A DNA stretch of 64,000 nt from Siphonodentalium dalli. Its lineage: Eukaryota > Mollusca > Scaphopoda > Gadilida > Siphonodentaliidae. This document shows, in pieces, positions 1 through 11,430 of this stretch. The notes beneath the pieces were generated by a model, which was given only the letters and a program-made list of their open reading frames with translations, did not search any database and was not told the DNA's origin. The position numbers and the translations under genes were made by a program. The stretch spans positions 11,051,287 to 11,115,286 of the forward strand of contig CP136061.1 of the NCBI GenBank assembly GCA_032622095.1, read 5' to 3'. Positions within the stretch are counted from its first letter, which is position 1; every line of letters begins with the position of its first letter.

Positions 1-159
1 TAAAATTGGTGTGTTTTCTTTGTAATATGATGAAGCATAATTAGATTTTGTTCACATTAGTCATTTTTATTAATAAAAACCGAAACCGAAACCGAGACTC
101 AACTCTTTTTCCACAACCGAAACCGAAACCGAGGCAAATTTTCACAACCGCCCATCTCT

Positions 160-365
160 ACCATATAGGCTGGTCCCTGTCTCCCATGTCACCATATAGG
201 CTGGTCCCTGTCTCCCAAGTCACCATATAGGCTGGTCCCTGTCTCCCAAGTCACCATATAGGCTGATCCCTGTCTCCCAAGTCACCATATAGGCTGGTCC
301 CTGTCTCCCAAGTCACCATATAGGCTGGTCCCTGTCTCCCAAGTCACCATATAGGCTGGTCCCTG
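160..365. repeat. 31-bp minisatellite, 7 copies
   Basis: Seven head-to-tail copies of a 31-bp unit containing CCATATAGGCTGGTCCCTG recur at about 161, 192, 223, 254, 285, 316 and 347 with few differences. Just upstream (about 76-136) is a short array of an ACCGAA motif. No coding potential is recognised. Confidence 0.96.
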
Positions 366-605
366 CTGTGGGTATAGTGCCCAGTGAGATCGGTATAGTT
401 CCCAGTTAGGTGGGTATAGAGCCCAGTGAGGCGGGTATAGTGCCCATTGAGGTGGGTATAGAGCCCAGTGAGGCAGGTATAGAGCCCAGTGAGGCAGGTA
501 TAGAGCCCAGTGAGGCGGTATAGTGCTCAGTGAGGTGGTATATAGCCCAGTGAGGTGGTATAGTGCCCAGTGAGGTGAGTATAGAGCCCAGTGAGGCGGG
601 TATAG
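366..605. repeat. 23-bp minisatellite (GGTATAGAGCCCAGTGAGGC)
   Basis: About eleven copies of a roughly 23-bp unit directly abut the preceding 31-bp array. The two arrays share no sequence, so this is a junction of two unrelated satellites. From 606 to about 757 nothing is recognised. Confidence 0.94.
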
Positions 606-757
606 TTCACAACACGAAACATGGCACTATACCCATGTAGTCAACTCCAATCTATGCTCTATTAATTAAATATACTGACCACAGAGCTTGTTGAATAAAA
701 CAATGCTGTTCCTGTCGCTGCCCCTGCCACAATGGCAAATCTGTAAAGAAAAAAATG

Positions 758-2260
758 AAAGTGTCAATGACACTGTAGCTCAACTTGGAAAGGGAATAAT
801 TTAATGTGGAGCGATTAGGAATGCGGAAAGTTGAAATGTCTAAGTAAAACTAGATTATCAACATGAAGAGATAAATATATATATATAAAAAAGGAAAATC
901 CAAGAGGGTTACTGGTGGCTATGTTTTCCAATAAAATTCAAAAACATTTGATAGCTTCCATCTAGTAAGATCAATATGAAGATTAATATGAAGTCTGGAG
1001 ATGATCGGATAAGGGAAGTGGACTGTAGGGTGTGCCAAAGGATTTAGTCATGCAAAGAGTAAAATCCAAGATGGCTGCCAGTGGACACGTTTTAAGACCA
1101 AATGAACCTAAAATGACTCGTTCCTATCTACATCCCAATGTCAACAGCCATGACAAATTTCATGATAATCCGACTAAAGGTACGACCTGTAGCCCACGCC
1201 AAAGGATTTTGTCATGCAAAGATTAAAATCCAAGATGGCTGCTGGCGCCATGATTTTGGCCGAATAACCTAAAAATGACTCGTTCTCATCTACATGTCAA
1301 TGTCAACATCCATGACAAATTTCACAATGATCTGACAAAAGGTGCGACCTGTAGCCCACGCCAAAGGATTTAGTCATGCAAAGAGTAAAATCCAAGATGG
1401 CTGCTGGTGACCATTTCTTTGGCCGAATGACCTGAAAATGACTCGTTCCCATCTACATGTCATATTTAACATCCATGACAATTTCATGATAATCTGACCA
1501 AAGGTACGACTTGTGGCCCGTGTGAAAGGATTTGGTCATGCAAAGAGTAAAATCCAAGATGGCTGCCAGCAGCCATGTTTTTTGGCCGAACGACCCCAAA
1601 ATTACTCGTTCCCATCTACATCTGAATATTAACACCCATGACAAATTTCATGATCAGACGAACAGTACGAACAGTAGCCCGTGCTAATGGATTGAATTTT
1701 GAATCCAAGATGGCCACTGGCAGCCATGTTTTTTGTCCGAATAACCCCAAAATGACTCGTTCCCATCTACATTCCAATTTTAACAGCCATGACAAATTTC
1801 ATGATGATCAGACTAAAGGTATGACCTGTAACCTGTACTAAAGGATTTAGTCATACAAAGAGTAAAATCCAAGATGACTGCTGGTGGCCATGTTTTTTGG
1901 TTAAATGACCTCAAAATGAATCGTTTCCCATCTACATCTAATTGTTAACATCCATGACAAATCCCATGATGATCGGACCAAAGATATGACTTGTAGCCCG
2001 TGCCAAAGGATTTAGTCATGCAAAGAGTAAAATCCAAGATGGCTGCTGGTGGCCATGTTTTTTGGCTGAATGACCCCAAAACGACTCGTTCCCATCTACA
2101 TGTCAATGTCAACATTCTTGACAAATTTCATAAAGATCAGACCAAAGGTACAACCTGTAGCCCGCGCCAAAGGAAATTGTTGACGGACACACGGACACAC
2201 ACACGGACGATGGACGCCAACCCATGGCAATAGCTCAAACTTACAAAGTAAGTTGAGCTA
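758..2260 (+). mobile_element. Pearl-like element with about 160-bp tandem core
   Basis: The left end starts AAAGTGTCAATGACAC and contains TAGCTCAACTTGG. The core holds seven diverged copies of a unit carrying AATCCAAGATGG, at about 1062, 1228, 1388, 1552, 1702, 1866 and 2032. After the core comes an ACGGACAC-type short repeat (about 2183-2213). The right end is an imperfect palindrome, TAGCTCAAACTTAC facing GTAAGTTGAGCTA. The order left end, tandem core, ACGG-like microsatellite, hairpin right end is that of the bivalve pearl-type elements, later regarded as non-autonomous Helitron relatives. Short ORFs inside are repeat translations. A smaller copy lies at 27779-28362. Confidence 0.75.
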
Positions 2261-2500
2261 ATAAATACTAAATATACCTCACAAGTTTAATTCCGTGATT
2301 GGTCTGTAAATTACACATGTAAATAAATACTAAATATACCTCACAAGTTAAGTGCCGTGATTGGTCAGTAAATTACACATGTAAATAAATACTAAATATA
2401 CCTCACAAGTTAAGTGCCGTGATTGGTCTGTAAATTACATACGTAAATAAATACTAAATATACCTCACAAGTTTAGTGCTGTGACTGGTCTTTCTAGTAC
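2261..2500. repeat. About 62-bp tandem repeat, 4 copies
   Basis: Four copies of a unit containing AAATATACCTCACAAGTT and a GTGATTGGTCTGTAAATTAC segment follow the hairpin end of the pearl-like element directly. The last copy is the most diverged. Confidence 0.93.
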
Positions 2501-4270
2501 ACCCAATGATTGATAAATTCCTCAGACTCCGCAATAATGTGCTGTATGTTCTCGATGCCATTTTTTCTGAAAGAAACATTTCGTGACATTTTATTCAACA
2601 ATTAATTGCTAGTAAAATGCTGTGTGGCCATTTGTCTCCCAGAAAAATGTGGGTTTTTTTTATGACATGGAGTTTTTACAGACAATAAAAAGTAGATTTC
2701 TCAAGGTAATATAACTATATACATATATAGGTTTCTTCAAGTATTATAACATGTATGTACATTCCAAGAGGGTGAATTTTGTGATGCCAGCCCGCTGGGC
2801 AGAATAGTGTCACTAAATTCACCTTCATGGGAGCTCATTCATCAAATGGCAGACACACTACATCCAGATGAATGGATAGATGAATGGATCAGGGTAATTT
2901 CCAGGCCAGTTTTGGTACCTGTAACAGGTATGGGCGCCCAAACTCCAGGTGCCCAAAAAACAGTTAGAAAGAAGAAAAATTCCTCAGATAATTTGTTTTT
3001 TGACCATTATTACTAGAAAACAAACACAACTAACACTAAATCATCAAATAAAGCAATAAATTGTCATTTTATGGCAGTATGTACACGTAGTTCAAGGGGA
3101 AGGCCACCCTATACCCTCCCCAACTTAGGGCTGCGGCCTTCGGATATGACTTTGGCGTATAAACAGGTGTCCCCAAATAATTACTGGAAACTACACTGGA
3201 ATGGATATATAGATAATTACTTGTAGACAGATTCGGCCATGGATAGATGAATGAGTAGATGAATGGATATATAGATAATTACTTGTAGACAGATTCGGCC
3301 ATGCATGGGGTTAGCCTTTGGGTGAGACTTTGGGCTGGCTTTGTAAAATTCAACCCCAAACTCTCTAAATTGTTCCAGAAATCTGTCTCTTTGTGGGGTG
3401 AATCTTTAGACAAGTCCGTTATTTCGTAGAAGTTATGTTTAACGAAATAACGGGCATCTTAGAGTTATCTCTCATATATCATACATTATTATACAAATTC
3501 ATCTATCAGTACAGATATCAATCATATCATTCATTATTATACACACTTTAATTAATGATAAATTCACCAATATATTTTACTAATCAAACTTCAAAGTCAT
3601 GGGGAAATTATTTATCATTGTGTTTTGATGGATAAATACATCTACAAGATACAAACTATCACAGACAAACTTGCAGTTTTGCATAAAAAAAATGCAATAT
3701 CACTGAATCTATTGCAAAATTCTATAACAAAAGCAAGAATGACATTTTATTCACTCACTGCATGTGTGTGTTGTCAATTTAGATATAATATTTGTAAAAA
3801 TAACTACTTTGAATAAGATTATTCTCCATTTCTATTTGATCACCCTACCGGAGTGTTTCACATCACTTTAATTATACTGACTGTATATGCGTCTTGAGTG
3901 GCATAATAATAAAAAGAACACTGCAATTAAGCCCTTTAAAAGTTTTTATCAAAACGATGGAGTTGACGTGCATCGTGCATGTCTGACATTATCTCAAAAT
4001 ACTTGGAATGCAGATGGCGACACAAAGTCCGACCTATACTATGTCAGATTAGAACCCTCGACCTAGATCATGCCATGAATCTCTGCTCTGGCTAGCGCCC
4101 GTAGAGATCACATTCCAGTGATTCCACCAGTACAAAACCTGGGAACTTTTTGAAGTTTTAACAGAGAACCTTATAAAGTCAACAAACTAGAGATTGAGTG
4201 TTGTCTGGTGCATACCCCCTTGTGACATACCGCCTAGTGTGGGCATACCTATAAACTATGACTGATATTC
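2501..4270. other. Non-coding stretch without recognised gene
   Basis: AT-rich sequence. The only internal structure noted is a direct duplication of about 45 bp containing ATATAGATAATTACTTGTAG (about 3207-3302). Short open frames here lack splice signals, composition or motifs that would support a gene. Confidence 0.6.
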
Positions 4271-4710
4271 TCAGACAGATGGACCCAAAAATCATCATAT
4301 TCAGATAAATAAAGATGATTAACAATAGAACAAAAAACCTAAACATAAAATTGAACACGAATGTCCTGATACTAAGTGGTGAACATCCATACCAAATTTC
4401 TTGAGATCCGAGCATTAATGTTCATGTTATGGCCTGAAGAGACATTGGACGGACCAAAAAGGACAAATTCCAGATAAACAAAGATGACTAATTCTAGAAT
4501 GGAAAACCCGAACAAAACGATTGAACCCTATATTGAATGTCCTCATAGTAGTGAATATCAATACCAAATTTCATTGAGATCCGAGTATTACTGGTTAATT
4601 TATTACATGAACAGACATCGGACATACATATGGACGCACACGCCCCGATGCACGAACAGAAACAAAAGTCACAGAAAAGCTGGCAATTTCAAGCTGGGTC
4701 CGCCCCCTAA
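4271..4710. repeat. Two diverged ~190-bp tandem units with CGGAC-type tail
   Basis: Two related segments share CCAAATTTC-TTGAGATCCGAG and CCAGATAAACAAAGATGA-like stretches. The array ends in a GGACATACATATGGACGC tail. This resembles the core-plus-tail layout of the pearl-like element but with unrelated core sequence. Confidence 0.6.
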
Positions 4711-4804
4711 TGTGAAGTAGGTTATTTAGGAGCATATACTAGTACTGACAAAGAAATTTATTCCCTGCCTTGATTATGGGAGGCTCTTTTCACATTTATT
4801 ATTT

Positions 4805-4945
4805 ATTTGTGCTTAAGTGCAAATATTTGCGCTTAAGTGTAAATGATTTGCACTTAAGCGTAAATCATTTGCCCTCAAGCGCAAATCATTTGCAGTTAAG
4901 CGCAAATATGTGTCTATAAATTTATTTGCGATTAAGCGCAAATAC
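4805..4945. repeat. Short tandem repeat of CTTAAGCGCAAAT
   Basis: Roughly 24-bp periodic copies of a TTAAGCGCAAATCATTTGC motif, itself partly palindromic. A smaller cluster of the same motif lies at about 6138-6225, so the motif is dispersed locally. Confidence 0.85.
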
Positions 4946-5034
4946 CTAACACTTCCATACTTCCCTCTGATTGTGAATGATTGAGTCCATCTCACAGTAT
5001 ATTATTAATTAGCTAGAGGTTATCGGCCGCATTA

Positions 5035-5150
5035 AGTAGAAAGCTGCCCACGTCATAAGTAACAAAAAGTCGGCCAATAAGTAGAAAACGCGGCCAATAA
5101 GTAACAAAAAGTCGGCCAATAAGTAGAAAACGCGGCCAATAAGTCAAGGT
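5035..5150. repeat. 42-bp tandem repeat (GGCCAATAAGTAGAAAACG)
   Basis: About two and a half copies of a unit alternating GGCCAATAAGTAACAAAAA with GGCCAATAAGTAGAAAACG. Nothing else is recognised between here and the hairpin at 5484. Confidence 0.88.
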
Positions 5151-5483
5151 AACGTAAATTACGTCATACGTAATTAGCTCGATCGGCAAAGAATATTGGG
5201 TCGATGGAAGATAGACTGCAGTTGATTTCGGATGAATTACGGACAGTCACTGTTTTTGGGAGTAAATATACATGTACGTGGATGAACTACATGTTTCCGT
5301 ATCAATATCATTCCCAGTGGAAACAGACAGTACTGTGAAATCGCTGCAAGTTCTTCATTAAATTCACAAGAATAAAAATTGCTGGAATAATTTTTAATTT
5401 AATAAAACACACAATGGTATATCTATGTTAATGTATTCATCCTGTGAAACAATTATTGCCACTGTTGCTAATTAATAAAATAC

Positions 5484-5620
5484 TTATTAATTGGTTGTTT
5501 CCACATTGACCGAGTTATGAGCCTCGGTCTGTCGTATTAGCCTTCGGCCTGCGGCCTCAGGCCAATACGACAGACCTCGGCCTCATAACTCGGCCAATAT
5601 GGAAACAACCAATTAATAAC
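5484..5620. mobile_element. Hairpin MITE
   Basis: Two arms of about 59 bp (5484-5542 and 5560-5619) are near-perfect inverted repeats separated by a short GC-rich loop. The outer end is TTATTAATTGGTTGTTTCC and its complement. The structure could fold into a long stem. No target duplication can be called because the flanks are themselves palindromic. Confidence 0.85.
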
Positions 5621-5644
5621 ATATATTATTATGGGCCCATAGTA

Positions 5645-6070
5645 GTATCCCCATAGACTCGAAAATTGAAGAAAACAGATATTTCTATATGCATATCAGC
5701 ATCTCTGTCCCTGGTGTCCCAATAATTGGTGCCTCAATCACAGAGCTCTAGTATATTTGATTAAAGGGACATCTCCTGCACAGATATACATGTATACCAT
5801 TTCCATGGCCAACAAACGGGAATTAGGGTTACAGGGGGCTTGCTTCCCTCATATGGTGTACTTTTTTACTTGAAATAAGGGGAAAAACCCTATTTTCATA
5901 TTATCAGCATCCCTGCCCCCAAGAATTTGTGTCTCCATCCCAGAGATCTAGTATATTTTGAAAAAGAGACATATCCTGCTCAGATCTATACCATTTCCAT
6001 GGTCATAAAAAGGGAATTAGGGGTTTAATACTGGGGGATTGCTTCCCTCATATGGTGGGCTTATATAGAC
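5645..6070. repeat. Two diverged copies of a ~215-bp unit
   Basis: Both halves carry, in order, TATCAGCATC-CTG, a CAGAG-TCTAGTATATTT segment, ACCATTTCCATGG, GGGAATTAGGG and TTGCTTCCCTCATATGGTG. Divergence is roughly 20 percent by eye, so the duplication is old. Confidence 0.88.
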
Positions 6071-6414
6071 TTGAGTGATGTGTTTAGGCCTGTGCCATTT
6101 AAAATTAATTCAGGGGGATCAATGCATATGAATTTTTATTTGCACTTAAGTGCAAATCATTTGCGCTTTATAAGCGTTATTCTTTTGCGCTTAAATGTAA
6201 ATAATATCTATTTGCACTTAAGCATACTCTTGGGCTCCAAATAAAAGTGCAGGCCCAAATATCAGTGCAGGGGGTGAATTCCATTGAAAGTTAATTAAAG
6301 AGAATCTAGATTTGGATTCTCGCCGAAATATAACTTCAAGCCCCAGTGACAGAGATAACTCTATTACACAATCGCCTGAAATGTCTATCAACTTACTAGT
6401 ACGCCCCCAAAGGG

Positions 6415-6725
6415 AGGAATTTTGACAGGAATGCCATTAACCAGTGGATCGTTGCCCACAGTAGGGTTCTTTATCTTGCACACACGGAACAGCCATTTAT
6501 GTCCCTACCCGATGAGACGGCTGCATGATCAAACCAGTGTCATCCCTGTACATGACACCGGGCGGGGGCGGATTACCACTTTAGGACACCTCATCGAGGC
6601 ATTCAGGGTACTTTATATAGGTACGCTCGGAGCTACAACTTTTGTTTTGTCTAGGGTGCAAGCGAAACCTCTGGCCAGTAGTCAAACACGATAACCACTC
6701 GGTCATCCAACTCCTCATTGAGAAG
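6415..6725 (-). mobile_element. tRNA-derived SINE, minus strand
   Basis: Reading the minus strand from about 6725, a tRNA-like head has an A-box-like GACCGAGTGGTTATCGTG and a B-box-like GAGGTTTCGCTTGC. A body follows with TGTGTGCAAGATAAAGAACC. The same body motif, with CACGTTAAAGAAC, occurs in the plus-strand SINE at 9186, so both belong to one family. Open frames here are incidental. Confidence 0.7.
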
Positions 6726-6886
6726 CACAGTTGTTGAAAATTTGTGTCAAAAAACACAAAAAACACGAAAAACAGATATCCCCACCCCTACTTAGTATAT
6801 AATTGAGATACTAAGTAGTGACCAGTGGTGTGGATATCTGTTTTTTCGTGGTTTTTGACACAAATTTCCAACAAGTTGAACAACTG
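6718..6886. repeat. Inverted repeat (foldback)
   Basis: An arm with AAATTTGTGTCAAAAA and AACAGATATCC (about 6738-6782) is repeated inverted at about 6830-6874. The roughly 50-bp centre contains its own small palindrome around ACTTAGTAT. The left arm overlaps the start of the minus-strand SINE. Confidence 0.8.
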
Positions 6887-7779
6887 ATTGAACTGTGTTG
6901 AGAATGAGAAGTTATCTCGAAATTTCCAGATAAATAAAATAATTTAAATGTCCTATTTTAGCCATCGTATTTTTACCTTTGGTGTCACTTACTTTTTAAC
7001 AAACTTCATATAAGAAGTTCCTGGTGTTTCTACGTGCGATCATACAGCGTTCCGTGTCTGCTCATGAAAAATACGTGAGAAAGTCCACGCTCGCGTGTCG
7101 GGCATGAGGAAATCCCGGAAAGTCCCAGCTATTAAAAATAACTGCATAAATGACGTCACTGTCAGCTACGGACTATGGCAAGCCATTTGGAACTCATTTT
7201 TCAATCGTAAATGTCACGCCTTCAAATTGTCCGTGTAGTTTTGATATAACATTCTACAAAAAAAATCGAATGAAAGCCTCATCAGACAAACAGAAAACTA
7301 TAAACTACCAGCAAGATCCTAAAAAATATTTTTTTAGAATATGGCAGCCTGGGTCCACCCAAAGGGATATACAAAAAAATAAATATTGTCTCATACCACA
7401 GAAAACTGTGACAAATCTAAAAGAGTTCACAAACACTTCATATTTGAACCGGCAAATGACATCCATATACCTTATACCACAGCTAAAGCCGACGACACAT
7501 TTAACTTACCAAATTAAAATAAATTACACAGCGCGACGATTAATTATAAATGGATTATTATGCTGACATAATTTTTAAATACGTCACTGGAATCTTAGTG
7601 GTCGGATATGGTGTCATGTACGAGACTTTATCGTGGCCACAAGCCGTCAAACTTTAGGCCTACTTGTTGCTGTGTAGTTTCCGGCCGCAGGCCGGGTAGG
7701 ATGGTCGGAACGCATTGTGCAGTTCCCTTCACCCTTTCTTTAATTCTTCGATAAAAATCGATTGTTGAGGCTGTTGTAT
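6887..7779. other. No recognised gene
   Basis: An open frame of 138 codons (7150-7566, plus) is the longest one here. It has a lysine- and asparagine-rich, AT-driven composition, no recognised motif and no splice context. I do not support it as a gene. Confidence 0.5.
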
Positions 7780-8760
7780 TTGGAGGCAAAGCGGTGGAAG
7801 CGTGGTGGAGGAGTCGAGGCTGTTGGGATGTGAGGCTTGGGTTTAGGCTGGATGTCTGGTTGGTGTGGCTGTTGGTTGGCTGGCGTTAAGGCTGATCAAT
7901 GCGTCTTGGATGCTTGGTTGGTGGTGTGGCTGGCGAAGTGCTGGAGTGGTTGGGGGCTGTGTTGGCGTTGGCTGGTGAGGTTATTGGCGCTGAATAGGTC
8001 ACTCTCACCGGTTTTCTGTGATAAAGTTACCCAGGTTCCTAATTTTGTGATAAAGTTACCCAGGTTGGTGAGAATTGTGATAAAGTTACCCAGGTTAAGC
8101 AAATCTCACAATATCAACTCGATTTAAAATTGACAGAGGGAAATATTGTTCAGTTTTGGCAAGTAATAGCCCTTATCAAGCATAAATTAAGACATATTAG
8201 TACTGTAGTTCGTCATTTTGATCACAAAAATCAATAATTTGTTGCTAAACATGAACTATTATTAACCTGGGTAACTTTATCACATTCTTCTCCAACCTGG
8301 GTAACTTTATCACAATTTCAGGAACCTGGGTAACTTTATCACAGAAAACCGGTGAGAGTGACCTATTCAGCGTTATTGGCTGGCTGGTGATTTGGCTGTT
8401 GGTTGGCTTGGTTGACGGTTGTATGGGATCTAGATTGGTCTGTCGGTGTTGTCGATTTCTAGGATGGACTTGGTCTTTTTGGTGGAGAGCAGCTGGTTTC
8501 GCAGATGGAGTTCTTGCATGAGTGGGCTGTTGTCTATTCTGGCGAGGGTCTGGTTTCTGAGGTCGGTTAGTCGTTGTTTCGTCGTAGGTATGTCTGCTGC
8601 GTCGTGGAGGGATTGGTTTGGTGTGAAGATTGGCTGATGTAGAGCGATGCGGAGAGCTTTGTTTTGGACTTTCTGCAGGGTTTCGATTGAGCTGTTGGAG
8701 GCTGCTGCTATGATGGGTGCGCCATACTCCATTACTGGGCGGACGTATCTAGTTTGAAGA
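7780..8760 (-). pseudogene. Decayed non-LTR retrotransposon 3' part (RT C-terminus)
   Basis: On the minus strand, 8760-8430 translates to the C-terminal tail of a Jockey/I-like LINE reverse-transcriptase ORF. The blocks RPVMEYGAPIIAAAS and LQKVQNKALRIAL, a proline/LHDAAD segment and a terminal region ending in a stop at 8430 are characteristic. Upstream, TIINLFKL appears in a different frame, so at least one frameshift separates it. The rest of the polymerase and the endonuclease are absent, so this is a 5'-truncated dead copy. Downstream, 8429-7780 (minus) is CCAAC-rich and probably the 3' untranslated part. It is interrupted by the 383-bp MITE at 7989-8371. Confidence 0.8.
7989..8371. mobile_element. 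383-bp MITE with ~105-bp TIRs and 9-bp TSD
   Basis: Both ends read GCTGAATAGGTCACTCTCAC inward, and the inverted arms continue for about 105 bp. Each arm contains three copies of GTGATAAAGTTACCCAGGTT. The flanks are an exact 9-bp direct repeat, GTTATTGGC, at 7980-7988 and 8372-8380. Long TIRs with a 9-bp target duplication fit the Mutator-like (MULE) superfamily. The element sits in the 3' part of the LINE remnant, so it is the younger insertion. It has no ORF. Confidence 0.93.
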
Positions 8761-8817
8761 GGTTGATGATGGTCTGGCTGTTGGTTAGGTTGGTTAGGCC
8801 TACACTTATTTCACCAA

Positions 8818-9000
8818 CAATTTATAAGTGCCACCGCACACGCTACGATTAAAATTAGAATGGGGAAAATCGCAGGTGGAGAAAAGTGACTTGCCCGCAG
8901 ACGCTACGGTGCAAACTCCATACAGCGCCCTCTACGCTATCGCTGCGATATATCACTGCCACAATGAGTGTACTTTGCAGACGATAAATCTATTTTTACA
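8818..9000. repeat. Dispersed repeat fragment
   Basis: A segment with GCCACCGCACACGCTACG and GGGGAAAATCGCAGGTGG matches, inverted, the segment around 16945-17000. It is therefore one copy of a dispersed family. No gene is recognised here. Confidence 0.65.
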
Positions 9001-9185
9001 TATCGTCGCGGAACTGTATTTACTACTATTTAGTACCTATTATCGTGTTTTTACCACCAATTTTTTTTTAAAGTTTTCAATAATGGTAATTCTTTCGGTA
9101 TTGATAAGAACAATATGAACTGAGCCAGACATAGACAATTTTAATCCTAAAACATAAGAACTAAAAACAGTGGTAGGCCTATCTC

Positions 9186-9555
9186 AGCGGAGGGAAGTCG
9201 GTGGCCGAGAGGTAGCGTAGGCCTACTGGTCTCTCGTGCTATCGGACCGGGGATCGCAACCTGGTCAGGGTATTCTGACAAAAATCAGAACTCGGTCAGA
9301 TACCAAGTTTGTCAGGCTGAAAAGTCTCATTCGAGATAACTGAATAAAGATCCGAATGCAAAATGCCGACTTCCCCCCATTACAACACTTGTCCAGGTAT
9401 GTTGTCGTGGGTGCAGTACGCTGTCCGTTCGGGCGCGGACATTAATGGCTGACCCGTGTACACGCCTCGGTGTGTGCACGTTAAAGAACGCTACTGGAGT
9501 CACCACAGGGTTATAAAGTTACTCGGCCGTTGTAGCACCTGGTCCTCCACATAAT
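9186..9555 (+). mobile_element. tRNA-derived SINE, plus strand
   Basis: The head at about 9197-9265 has an A-box-like GTGGCCGAGAGGTAGCG and a B-box-like GGGATCGCAACCTGG. The body contains GTGTGTGCACGTTAAAGAAC (about 9470-9490), shared with the minus-strand SINE near 6480. Pol III promoter function is inferred from family knowledge, and the head is too diverged to be a working tRNA gene. Confidence 0.75.
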
Positions 9556-10907
9556 CCTCAGCGATCACGCGCAACGTCAAGGCTGCTCGTTTGATTTTTT
9601 TCATTGTAACGTACATTTCTTCATAACTAGTTTGACCATAACGGCATTTTGTAGCTAAATGACGATTTAAACGTAAGAATCAACATTTATTATCACCACC
9701 TAAATTTATTGTGTTTGTTAACACAAATTAGCATCAAGTCTGGTTGGTGTATAAACAATATTTATTTTTTTAAATCAAATAAAAAACACAAACACAATAC
9801 AATACAAATATACAAACATTGCCGCTGCGTACGAATGGGGGTTCGGAAAACAGGTTTCCGCCTTGTTTTTCCCCCAGAAAATAAAGGGTTTTTTTACCTA
9901 GGCGGTTTTTCCTGGCCGACTGCGCAGTTTTCTCGATATGTACAATAACATGTATGTCTACATGTGCCCACAATATTCTCTGTAAACATGCAATCCTTAA
10001 TAAACGCTGACTTACGACTATGGATCGGCTTATTTGCAATATTTCGAGTTGTTTATTGTAACGTCGAATTGGGAATACTAGGTATAACTGTCATTGAGAC
10101 AACACATATTATAAATCAATTACTTCACACGGCATTACTAATGCAGCCAGGGTGTAAGTGACACTCTCGTTATTTGGCAGACTCATTAACAGATGTGATT
10201 AGCATGACATGGATCCGGTTAAACATGGTTTTATTGGGCCGGGACTGAGACCCCATTTTCACATAATTACATCATTACGTAATCCCATAATTAGTTGCAG
10301 CTCACGAACTGTGAACACACCTCATATGAACTGCCTACTCAAATTTTCTAGCAGTCAGATATAAGAACACAATAACTATTCAATTATAATAACATAGTTT
10401 GTCAATGTCAACTTTCGCTTCGCAAGCAGCCTGTCGCAAGCGGAATAAAATTCACTCCGATACATCTATCCGGGTATCGATTGTCAGTGTTACACCTCCC
10501 ATGGCTACACGTTTTCACCATTTTATGAAAACCCGACTCAGCTTGGAAATATTCTGGTGCACATCGAACAAATTATCCTTATGAACTGTTAATAAAACAA
10601 ACGAAATCTCTCGCCGGGCGTCGAAATTAATCACCAAACCAGGAATAAACAAGAAAACCATAGTCAGAAATGGTAACGCCACCAAGATCGTATTATTAGC
10701 CATAAATATAAATAATAATACAATTATTCTATAAACTAGCTTTCAAATTTTATGCGGGAAATTTGCGTACTTCCATATTTCAAGTTTTCCCGTTTCTCGT
10801 GGCATACATTACTTTCATCAAACTGTCTTCTTTATTACACAAGCTGATAGGCCCGACTTCACCCGGGCTGTTTCCCATCTGCTTTCCGGTGAAAGGTGCG
10901 ATTTGAC
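9556..10907. other. No confirmed gene
   Basis: AT-rich sequence. One minus-strand frame at 10703-10515 begins with a hydrophobic stretch resembling a signal peptide (MANNTILVALPFLTMVFLF) and is discussed in the findings. Nothing else in the stretch is recognised. Confidence 0.5.
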
Positions 10908-11430
10908 CTTCAATTGACTATTTCGAAAGTCAAGGTCAGGTCAGGGTCATGATTTGTCCAGTCCAAAACACCCCCACCCGTAGAAAACTACCCATAGGTA
11001 TCAAATTTCGTCGAAATCCGTCCGTTTTACCCAACTTGACCTTTAATTAACAATTTTGAAGGTCAAGGTAAGGTCAGAGTCATGATTTGACCCGTCCAAA
11101 ACACCCCCCCCCGACAAAAGTACCCATAGGTATCAAATTTCGTCGAAATCTATCCGTTTTATCCGAGTTGACCTTTGATTGGCCATATTGAAGGTCAAGG
11201 TCAGGCCGAGGTCACGATTTGACCCGTTCAAAACTCTCCTCGGACCAAAGTATCCCTAGGTATCAAATTTCGCCGAAATTTGTCCGTTTTACCCAAATTG
11301 ACCTTGCATTGACAGTTTTAAAGGTCAAGGTCAGGTCGGGGTCACGATTTGACCCGTTCAAAACACTTCCCGGACACAAATACCCATAGGTATCAAATTA
11401 CGTTGAAATCTATGGAAAGCCGAGGAGGAC
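10908..11430. repeat. ~130-bp tandem repeat, 4 copies
   Basis: Four diverged units each contain TTGACCTT, GGTCAAGGTCAGG, GATTTGACCCGT and CCATAGGTATCAAATT-CG. They have different accumulated point changes and an intact period, so the array is old. Confidence 0.93.

Noticed and set aside
7150-7566. 138-codon plus-strand frame
   Set aside because: Lys/Asn/Thr composition follows from AT-rich DNA. No motif, splice sites or conservation cue.
9195-9265. A functional tRNA gene
   Set aside because: The tRNA-like head is diverged, does not give a clear cloverleaf and continues directly into a SINE body shared with another locus.
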